A DNA stretch of 64,000 nt from CBDCCT01 sp965214995 (GTDB lineage Bacteria > Deinococcota > Deinococci > Deinococcales > Trueperaceae), in NCBI GenBank assembly GCA_965214995.1, contig CBDCCT010000002.1:5332001-5396000 (forward strand), read 5' to 3'. The position numbers and the translations under genes were made by a program. The notes beneath the pieces were generated by a model that worked only from the letters and a program-made list of their open reading frames with translations, did not search any database and was not told the DNA's origin. Position 1 is the first letter of the stretch. Each line of letters begins with the position of its first letter. Shown piece by piece: positions 58,029 through 64,000 of this stretch.

Positions 58029-59463
58029 ACCGCCCAACATCCTCCTCATAACAACAGACCAGCAGCGCGCCGACACGATTGCCGCGCTGGGCAACCCGGT
58101 CATCCACACCCCCACGCTCGACCGCCTCGTTCACGAGGGCACCGCCTTTACGCGCTGCTACACGCCCTCCCCCGTCTGCGTGCCCGCGCGGCACGCCCTC
58201 GCCACCGGGCTACCGCCGCATAAAATCAACTGCTTTGATAACGGTGTGGACCAGATGCCCTTTCCCAGCCTGATGGAGCGCCTGGCGGCGCAGGGCTACC
58301 AGACGCACGGCGTCGGCAAGATGCACTTTAGCCCCGACTTGTGGCGCAACTGGGGCTTTGAGAGCCGCGACACCTCCGAAGAGATTCAGCCCATTACAAG
58401 TGAGCAGGATGACTTTTGCCGCTTTTTACGTGACAACGGTTTTGAGCACGCCAAAGAGCCCCACGGGGTGCGGAGCGAGATGTACTACCTGCCGCAACCC
58501 TCGCAACTGCCAGCGCGCCTGCACAACACAAACTGGGTGGCCGAGCGTTCGCTCGAGTTTTTAGAACGCCGCGACCAAGGCCGCCCCTTTTTTATGTGGA
58601 CCAGCTTTATCAAACCCCACCCGCCCTTCGAGGTGCCGACGCCCTGGGATAAACGTTACCGCGCCGCCGAGATGCTGCCGCCTTTTCGGCCCGAGGGGTT
58701 CGAGGGGCTCCTCACCTACTGGAACCACTTTCAAAACCGCTACAAGTACCGGGACAAAGGCTACGACGAAATGCTTCTTCGCACGATAAAGGCAACTTAC
58801 TACGCCTGCATCACCTTTATCGACCACCAGGTGGGTCGCCTGCTGGCGGGTCTGGGTGAGGTGCTTGACGACACCCTTGTCATTTTTACTTCAGACCACG
58901 GCGAGTTGCTGGGAGACTACGGGAGTTTTGGCAAGCGCTCGATGTTGGACGCGGCGGCCAGGGTGCCCCTGTTGGTGCGCTATCCCCGTAAGTTCGCGGC
59001 GGGCGCGCGGTGCGACGCGCCGACGACGCTGCTCGACATTTGGCCGACCTGCCTGGCGTTGACGGACGACCCTGAAGTGCGCGTGAGCGCTGAGGGGCAA
59101 AACTTAGCGGACGTCGCCGGGGGCGGCGCGGAACGGACTGGCGAACGAACCATCGTCTACAGCCAGTATAGCTCGGGGGCAACCGGGCTCTACGGGGCGA
59201 TGACGAAAGAGCTGAAGTACATCTACTCGGCGGCGGACGAGCGGACGTGGCTTTTCGACCTCGTGCGTGACCCCCGTGAAACCCACAACTTTGCCTCCAA
59301 CCCGAGCTATGGGGCGCGCCAGGAGGAGTTGAAGGAGAGGCTCATCGCGCGTTTTCAGGCGGACGGGTATCTCGAGCCGCTAGGCGGGGACGACTGGCGA
59401 GCGTTTGGCGTTACTCTTATGCCCGCCAATCCCGACGCCTTGCTCCTTTTTCAGGACCCGTGA
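58018..59463 (+). CDS. Cys-type sulfatase, operon 3
   Basis: Type I sulfatase of 481 residues. The activation motif is CVPAR (Cys54) in PSPVCVPARHALATG; metal ligands are expected in LLITTDQQRADTI (Asp14/Gln15 region) and VIFTSDHGELLGDYG. VGKMHFSPDLWRNWGFES and SFIKPHPPFEVPTPWD are conserved surroundings. The start is GTG at 58018, preceded only by a weak AGG. There is no signal peptide, so it is cytoplasmic. Activation requires conversion of the Cys to formylglycine by a maturase not seen here. It is the last gene of operon 3. Confidence 0.92.
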   Translation: MASRPPNILLITTDQQRADTIAALGNPVIHTPTLDRLVHEGTAFTRCYTPSPVCVPARHALATGLPPHKINCFDNGVDQMPFPSLMERLAAQGYQTHGVGKMHFSPDLWRNWGFESRDTSEEIQPITSEQDDFCRFLRDNGFEHAKEPHGVRSEMYYLPQPSQLPARLHNTNWVAERSLEFLERRDQGRPFFMWTSFIKPHPPFEVPTPWDKRYRAAEMLPPFRPEGFEGLLTYWNHFQNRYKYRDKGYDEMLLRTIKATYYACITFIDHQVGRLLAGLGEVLDDTLVIFTSDHGELLGDYGSFGKRSMLDAAARVPLLVRYPRKFAAGARCDAPTTLLDIWPTCLALTDDPEVRVSAEGQNLADVAGGGAERTGERTIVYSQYSSGATGLYGAMTKELKYIYSAADERTWLFDLVRDPRETHNFASNPSYGARQEELKERLIARFQADGYLEPLGGDDWRAFGVTLMPANPDALLLFQDP

Positions 59464-59471
59464 CGCCGCCC

Positions 59472-59513
59472 GTTCAACCCAACGTGTTCAACCCGACGTG
59501 TTCAACCCGACGT
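59472..59513. repeat. Three 14-bp tandem repeats
   Basis: Three contiguous units of GTTCAACCCRACGT (the last two identical) directly after the sulfatase stop and before the transposase relics. Confidence 0.9.
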
Positions 59514-59544
59514 AAGGTGTTCCCGTTCTCTCGTTGAACGTTTT

Positions 59545-59766
59545 GCCGCAGCGAGCCGAGCGCCTCCATTATCGTCCCAGTCGGTCAAGACAACCGAGGT
59601 GGGCGGTGTCAAAGGTTATGACGGCGGCAAAAAGGTGAAAAGACGAAGGCGACATCTGCTGATTGATGCGCAAGGGCTCGTGCTGAGCGTGCTGGTGCTG
59701 GCTGCCAACGTCAGCGACCCGGCAGGGGGTAAACAACCGCCTGATAGCCAGTTGCACAATTACTGA
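59545..59766 (+). pseudogene. IS5-type transposase relic
   Basis: A fragment of an IS4/IS5-superfamily transposase: EPSASII in one frame, then after a one-base shift SQSVKTTEVGGVKGYDGGKK, HLLIDAQGLVLSVLVLAANV and SDPAGG before a stop at 59766. The catalytic Asp that precedes SQSVK in the family falls at the frameshift. Both ends of the gene are missing. Confidence 0.85.
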
Positions 59767-59990
59767 AGGTTATAGCCGCAGTGCCTGAGCCAAGCCGCCG
59801 CGTCGTCAGAACTGATGGCGCGTGGGGGCTGAGCCACTGCACCGGTCAGGGCCTGCTCAATGCGGGCGGCGCGCGACCTGAGCCGCCCTTCAGTTTTGAG
59901 AAGGCCGGTTCGGTGGGTGAGAAGACTGGCGGGTAAAGCGGCAGGTAGATCAGCGTGCAGCCGTGCGCCTCGTTAAATTCTTGGACCTCT
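59760..59990 (-). pseudogene. IS630-family transposase relic, frameshifted
   Basis: The C-terminal part of an IS630 transposase: EVQEFNEAHGCTLIYLPLYP, VFSPTEPAFSKLK, then after a one-base shift near 59885 LRSRAARIEQALTGA and DDAAAWLRHCGYNLQ with a stop at 59760. It lies tail to tail with the IS5-type relic, overlapping by a few bases. The bases from 59991 to 60129 show no other similarity that I can read. Confidence 0.85.
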
Positions 59991-60129
59991 TCGCGTCGGT
60001 GAAGCGCTCCTTTTGTCTATTGCGACAGGCTTTAGTGGCTTGAGGAACCCCTGTTGACAGGCTCATCTTGCGACAAGCGGCGGCAAACATCCCCTCAACC
60101 CTGTCTCGCCTTAGTCTCGTGAGAACCAG

Positions 60130-61326
60130 TCAATCGGCTTTTTGGAGGTCGTCATAAAGATGGTACGGTTGACTAAGCTCCCCAAACGCAGAGAGGTCGG
60201 GCGTCATGCGTTCCAGAACGTCGGCAAGCGGCGCTTCGGCGTCCATCATCTTCCGAAGCGCGTCGGTTCCAGCGAGGCGGTCGATAGCAAACGTTCTGTC
60301 CCGGTGGCTCCGCCACGAAAATGTATCCGGGTGCTGATCGCGGATGGTCTTTAAACAGATAAGGGCGCACCTAAGCGGCTCGTAAGCATCCCGGTCCGTG
60401 ACATGAATCTGGAAGCCTTGGCACAGGCTCCCAGCATGTTTGGAGGCAACGGGAGAAAAGCAGGCTTCCCGCACCTTTACCCCTCGAGCCCCCGCCTCAC
60501 CAAACGCGAGGCGTAGCGCCTCTACAAGGCGCGGCGCGTCCAGCCAAGGCGCGCCTACGAACTCGAAGGGGCGCGTCGTCCCTCTCCCTTCTGACACGTT
60601 CGTCCCCTCGAAGAGAACCGCGCCGGGGTAGACGACGGCGGTGTCGAGGGTCGGTAAGTTCGGCGAGGGCATCACCCAGGTGAGGTCCGTGTCGTCGAAC
60701 CAGAGGGCGCGAGACCAACCTTCCGTAGGCACGACCTCGAGCGCCGCCCCCCAACCCTGCGTGGCGTTTACATATCGCGCGACTTCACCTACGGTCAGGC
60801 CATAGCGAAACGGCAGGCCGTAGTCACCCACGAACGACGCGAACGCGTTCTCGACTGGTGCGCCTTCCGCCACAGACCCTTTAATAGGATTGGGACGGTC
60901 CAACACCACGAACGCTAGATTATAGTCCGCGGCTGCTTTCATGGCGTAGGCCATCGTGGAGAGGTAGGTGTAGAAGCGCACGCCAACGTCTTGCATGTCG
61001 AACACGAGAACATCCAAACCGTTGAGCATCTCCGCGCTTGGCTGCAACCGTTCCCCGTAGAGGCTATAAACGCGCAGGCCGGAACGTGGGTCCGTAAAGT
61101 GGCCCACTTCATCGCCGTCTTGCGCCGTACCCTTAAGCCCATGCTCCGGGCCGAAAAGCGCGCGTATGTCAACGCCAGAGTCCAGCAGAGCGTCCACAGA
61201 GCGCCTCAAATCCTTTGTTACGCCCGTATGATTGGTTATAAGACCCACTGCGTCGCCACGAAAGGGTGCCCCGTACTTCTCCAGCAGCACATCGACTCCT
61301 GTTTTGACTGTTTGCTTTTTCACCAC
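60130..61326 (-). CDS. namZ: Exo-beta-N-acetylmuramidase NamZ (DUF1343)
   Basis: Peptidoglycan-recycling glycosidase of 398 residues, matching the DUF1343/NamZ family (GH171) throughout: GLITNHTGVTKDLR, ALFGPEHGLKG, VFDMQDVGVRFYTYLSTM, VVLDRPNPI, MPSPNLPTLDTAVVYPG and LFEGTNVSEGRGTTRPFEF. Members release terminal MurNAc from wall fragments. No signal peptide is seen, so it may act on imported muropeptide sugars, though family members can be secreted. GGAG lies close to the ATG. It is downstream of, and on the same strand as, the FGGY kinase, across a spacer with relics. Confidence 0.92.
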   Translation of the reverse strand: MVKKQTVKTGVDVLLEKYGAPFRGDAVGLITNHTGVTKDLRRSVDALLDSGVDIRALFGPEHGLKGTAQDGDEVGHFTDPRSGLRVYSLYGERLQPSAEMLNGLDVLVFDMQDVGVRFYTYLSTMAYAMKAAADYNLAFVVLDRPNPIKGSVAEGAPVENAFASFVGDYGLPFRYGLTVGEVARYVNATQGWGAALEVVPTEGWSRALWFDDTDLTWVMPSPNLPTLDTAVVYPGAVLFEGTNVSEGRGTTRPFEFVGAPWLDAPRLVEALRLAFGEAGARGVKVREACFSPVASKHAGSLCQGFQIHVTDRDAYEPLRCALICLKTIRDQHPDTFSWRSHRDRTFAIDRLAGTDALRKMMDAEAPLADVLERMTPDLSAFGELSQPYHLYDDLQKAD

Positions 61327-61389
61327 GTCTCCTTGCTTGGCAGCGCCCTGGACAAGGCTTTACACAAGCTGTCCGATGGAGGTGTTGAC

Positions 61390-61431
61390 GCCCGCACCTG
61401 GGCGCGGGCTGGCGAGCGCCCAGGTGCGGGC
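61390..61431 (-). repeat. Perfect 15-bp hairpin in the namZ upstream spacer
   Basis: Arms GCCCGCACCTGGGCG (61390-61404) and its complement (61417-61431) with a 12-base loop. There is no U-run on either strand, so a terminator of the simple type is unlikely. It begins 9 bases after the stop of the permease relic. Confidence 0.8.
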
Positions 61432-61439
61432 AGACCAGG

Positions 61440-61610
61440 TCACAGCCTCAGCGTCGGGTCGAGCCGGTCGCGCAGCCGGTCGCCGAGCCAGTTGAGCCTG
61501 GGACGACGAGGAAAATTATCCCTCGAGACACAGCGACACTCAGGCCGCAACGCGCAGAAACTGCCGCCGGCGGTCCGGGCACGGTTCCAGGGGTTGCGGG
61601 TGTCGCCCAT
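61440..61610 (-). pseudogene. Mosaic relic: amidase signature joined to a DppC permease tail
   Basis: A 56-codon frame from the ATG at 61610. It starts with GDTRNPWNRARTAGGS, the amidase-family signature region (family form NPWNPARTPGGSSGG), and ends RLNWLGDRLRDRLDPTLRL, the C-terminus of a DppC-type permease. An adjacent frame gives RGIIFLVV, the last membrane span of the same permease, so a frameshift lies near 61510. Two broken genes have thus been joined. It is not functional. Confidence 0.7.
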
Positions 61611-61622
61611 GTCTACAGCTTT

Positions 61623-63062
61623 CTATGCGGATGTTTGCAGGCTCTCCAAGGCCCGAAAGAGGTTTTGTAAAGCCGGGTAGGTCTCACGAAACAGCGCGTA
61701 CTTCTGAGTGTAGAGTGACGTCGTATCGCCAGGATAAAAGGTTTGAAGCGCGGCGGGTCCGACCTCCACAGCTTCACCTCGAGCCGCCAGGAGCGCCCCC
61801 TTGAGACCGATATGTGCCGCGTCGGCGAGGGTAGACACCGGAAGGCCCAGCACGTCCGCCAGGAGCCCACACAGGGCCGCCGAGAGCGCGCCGCCTCCGG
61901 TCAGATTGAGGAATTTAGGGGCGGGATGACAAAGCGTTTCCAGGGCGTGCCGATAAGCAAAGGCGACGCCCTCGAGCAGCGCCTTGGCGAGGTCGTCTTT
62001 GGTGTGTTGGGCGGACAAACCGACAAAGGCCGCTCGAGCGTAGGGGTCGCTAAAGGGCGAACGCTCGCCGTTGAGATAGGGAAGGTAAATGAGGGAGGTC
62101 GTAGGGCGTGCCAGCGCCTCCGCAATCCTTTCTTCGTGGTCGCTCTCTCCGAGAACCTCGAGCCACCAGTCGAGATTTCCCCCCGCGGTGAGGAGCGGCG
62201 CGACGCAGATGAAGCGTGCGGGGTCGGGGTGCGCCAATACGAACGCGCCCGTGGTCGCCGCTGGACGCTCCCTTGTGGTGAAGGCGATCCAACCGCTGGT
62301 GCCCAGATAGGCGTAGGGACGTTCTGGCGTGCCGCTGCCCGCGCCCAGGGTCAGCGCCCCCGCGTCGCCCGGCCCGAGGTGGACCGGAAGGCCCTGCCGC
62401 AAGCCCAACCCGGTTGCCGCCTCACTCCCAACCGTTCCAATCTGCGCACCCCCCGCCACGAGGGTCGGCAGGAGCCGCTCGGCCTTTTCTATAAGACCCT
62501 CGTCCACCCCCAACCACGTCCGGCTCTCCAGCTCGAGCAGCCCCGTGGTCGAGGCCGTGGTTGTGTCCGTCGCGGCGACGCCGCTGAGCTTAAAGGCGAT
62601 AAAGTCCGCCGCCCCCAGAAGCAAATGAGCCGCCTTCTTGAGCGACGTGGGCTCCCGCGCCTCGAGCCAGGCGAGTTTGGCGAGGACGCTCGAGGCCCCC
62701 TGTTCGTTGCCGGTGAGCGCCCGCAGACGCTCGCCGCCCACCGTCTCGACAAGTTCCTCGGCCTCACGACCCGCCCGCGCGTCGCTGTAGAGGATGGCGG
62801 GGCGAACGGGGCGACCCTCCGCATCCACGAGAATGATGTCCTGCATCTGCCCGGTAAGCGCGACGGCCTCGGCGTCCCTTGCGCGAAGCTCGAGCACGGT
62901 TTCGGTCACGGCCCGCCACCAGTCCTCGGGACGCTGCTCGACCCTGGTTTCTGCGGGAAAGTGGGTGGGATAGCCTCTATAGGCGCTACGAATGATGCGC
63001 CCGGAGGTCTCCAGGAGCGCCGCCTTAACGCCGGTCGTGCCGATGTCGAGCACCAGCCACAC
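61623..63062 (-). CDS. FGGY-family carbohydrate kinase (xylulokinase-like)
   Basis: Sugar kinase of 479 residues. The N-terminal ATPase fold begins LVLDIGTTGVKAALLE; ALTGQMQDIILVDAEGRPVRPAILYSDARA is the XylB-type substrate region; the second half has LGTSGWIAFTTRER, YLPYLNGERSPFSDP and the FGGY signature region LTGGGALSAALCGLLADVLG. Xylulokinase is the nearest type, but ribulokinase, gluconokinase or another specificity is possible. It lies 3 bases after an RbsC-type permease, so the two form an operon for uptake and phosphorylation of a sugar. Confidence 0.88.
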   Translation of the reverse strand: MWLVLDIGTTGVKAALLETSGRIIRSAYRGYPTHFPAETRVEQRPEDWWRAVTETVLELRARDAEAVALTGQMQDIILVDAEGRPVRPAILYSDARAGREAEELVETVGGERLRALTGNEQGASSVLAKLAWLEAREPTSLKKAAHLLLGAADFIAFKLSGVAATDTTTASTTGLLELESRTWLGVDEGLIEKAERLLPTLVAGGAQIGTVGSEAATGLGLRQGLPVHLGPGDAGALTLGAGSGTPERPYAYLGTSGWIAFTTRERPAATTGAFVLAHPDPARFICVAPLLTAGGNLDWWLEVLGESDHEERIAEALARPTTSLIYLPYLNGERSPFSDPYARAAFVGLSAQHTKDDLAKALLEGVAFAYRHALETLCHPAPKFLNLTGGGALSAALCGLLADVLGLPVSTLADAAHIGLKGALLAARGEAVEVGPAALQTFYPGDTTSLYTQKYALFRETYPALQNLFRALESLQTSA

Positions 63063-63065
63063 GGC

Positions 63066-64000
63066 CTAACCCCGCCCCCGGAAGCCGCTCGAGGCCACCG
63101 CGGCGACGATGATGGCCCCGACCAGGATTTCGCGCACGTAGGAGTCGACCCGGAGTTGCGTGAGGCCGTTGTCGAGCACCCCCAGGATGAGGACGCCGAG
63201 GAGCGTGCCGAGAACGAAGGGCTCGCCCTCTTCGCTCACCGTCATGCCCAGAAACACGGCGGCGATCGCGTCGAGCATGAGCCCCGCCCCCTGCGTGGGG
63301 TTGGCCGAGGCGACCCGGCTGGCGTACATGAGACCGCCCAGCGCGGCGGTGACGCCGGTGAGAGAAAAGGCCAGGAGGCGCAGCCGCTGCACGCGCACGC
63401 CGCCGAGCCGGGCCGCCTCGGCGTTGCCGCCGATGGCGTACAAGCGCCGCCCGAAGACGGTCTGCTCGAGCAGCACCCACACCAGCAGCAGCACCCCGAG
63501 CGCCACCAGCGTGAGGTTGGGCAAAAGCGGGCGTTCCCCCACCGCGCCGAGCGGCAGCCCGCCCCGCGCAAACGCGCTGAACGCCTCGGGGATGTCGCGC
63601 CCGAAGATGGTCTTGCCGTCGGAGACGAAAAAGGCGAGCCCGCTGTACATAGTCAGGGTGCCGAGGGTCGCCACGAAGGGCAGGATGCGCAAGTAACTCA
63701 CGAGCACGCCGTTCAGCACCCCGGCGAGGAGGCCGACGAAGAGACCCGCCGCGACCCCGACCGCCACACCCTGGCCGCTGCTGAACAGGAGCGCCGCCGT
63801 GACGCCCGCCAGACTCGCGGTCGAGCCGACGCTCAAGTCGAAGTCACCCATCACCATCACGATGGTCATGCCAAAGGCAACGACCGCCAACATGCTGACC
63901 TGCTGCGAGATGTTGAGCAGGTTGCGCAGCGTCATAAAGGTGTCGGGGAGGTTGGCCCAGAAAAGGAGCACCACGACGAGAAAGCCCAGCAGCGTGCCGA
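63066..64000 (-). CDS. RbsC-type sugar ABC permease, 5' end beyond window
   Basis: Permease of the ribose/xylose (BPD_transp_2) family, at least 311 codons in the window. The frame stays open to the right edge, so the true start is outside. Marks are NLLNISQQVSMLAVVAFGMT, VMGDFDLSVGSTASLAGVTA, TLGTLTMYSGLAFFVSDG, and YAIGGNAEAARLGGVRVQRL (the EAA-like loop), with DAIAAVFLGMTVSEEGEPFV near the end. About eight spans are visible. The ATPase and binding protein are expected to the right of this window. Confidence 0.9.
   Translation of the reverse strand, partial: GTLLGFLVVVLLFWANLPDTFMTLRNLLNISQQVSMLAVVAFGMTIVMVMGDFDLSVGSTASLAGVTAALLFSSGQGVAVGVAAGLFVGLLAGVLNGVLVSYLRILPFVATLGTLTMYSGLAFFVSDGKTIFGRDIPEAFSAFARGGLPLGAVGERPLLPNLTLVALGVLLLVWVLLEQTVFGRRLYAIGGNAEAARLGGVRVQRLRLLAFSLTGVTAALGGLMYASRVASANPTQGAGLMLDAIAAVFLGMTVSEEGEPFVLGTLLGVLILGVLDNGLTQLRVDSYVREILVGAIIVAAVASSGFRGRG

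Noticed and set aside
59472..59513. Tandem 14-mers as a CRISPR array
   Set aside because: Units are directly adjacent with no spacers and no cas genes are nearby.
1..64000. tRNA, rRNA, tmRNA or known riboswitch genes
   Set aside because: I looked for T-arm motifs and conserved rRNA or riboswitch cores between genes and found none that could be supported by eye.

Overview
This is chromosomal DNA from a GC-rich (roughly 60% by eye) bacterium. The best guess is Deinococcota, possibly Trueperaceae-like. The guess rests on the floA-(small membrane protein)-phoH-pgpH order, a strong excess of the hexamer CTCGAG, and a leaderless-type promoter in front of the Skp/OmpH gene. It is an inference from gene content and style; no rRNA or tRNA gene was found to anchor it.

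Layout. 1-6782 (minus): a membrane/RNA housekeeping operon with pgpH (cut by the window edge), phoH interrupted by an intein, a low-complexity membrane protein, floA and an NfeD protease. 7167-9162 (plus): three small stress-type hypotheticals and a clan-A glycoside hydrolase. 9195-15003: prepilin peptidase, Skp/OmpH chaperone, a large kelch lipoprotein and a UDP-glucuronate decarboxylase-like enzyme. 15376-20351 (plus): a branched-chain amino acid type ABC cluster (livG, acyl-CoA synthetase, livH, livM). 20489-26014: coiled-coil lipoprotein, rplM-rpsI, uppP, gltX, ftsY.

26015-27706 is a graveyard. An IS630-type transposase relic directly follows ftsY and has been hit twice by a small MITE. 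Next come 5'-truncated aminotransferase and isochorismatase relics lying head to head, and a third MITE.

27855-59463 is dominated by carbohydrate uptake and sulfate-ester chemistry. Operon 1 (minus, 38897 to 27855) holds a DeoR-periplasmic-binding-domain fusion regulator, a Cys-type sulfatase, a family-5 ABC importer and a fucose/arabinose isomerase-like protein. Divergent to it are an amidohydrolase and a Rieske ferredoxin. Operon 2 (minus, 49755 to 40676) holds a second family-5 importer and a GH78 alpha-L-rhamnosidase. Operon 3 (plus, 50318 to 59463) holds a sulfatase-fold hydrolase with Thr at the nucleophile position, a Gfo/Idh/MocA oxidoreductase, a sulfotransferase, a sugar isomerase/epimerase, a family-1 importer and a Cys-type sulfatase. 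None of the hydrolases or sulfatases shows a signal peptide, so I infer that sulfated, probably deoxysugar-containing glycans are imported and then trimmed and desulfated in the cytoplasm. All three solute-binding genes are followed by a strong hairpin before the permease genes.

59464-64000: a 14-bp tandem repeat, two transposase relics tail to tail, the N-acetylmuramidase namZ, an amidase/permease relic, an FGGY kinase and an RbsC-type permease cut by the right edge. The most novel items are the MITE family, the heptamer-built intergenic hairpins, the class-3-like PhoH intein, the three-part regulator and the sulfotransferase-containing transport operon.
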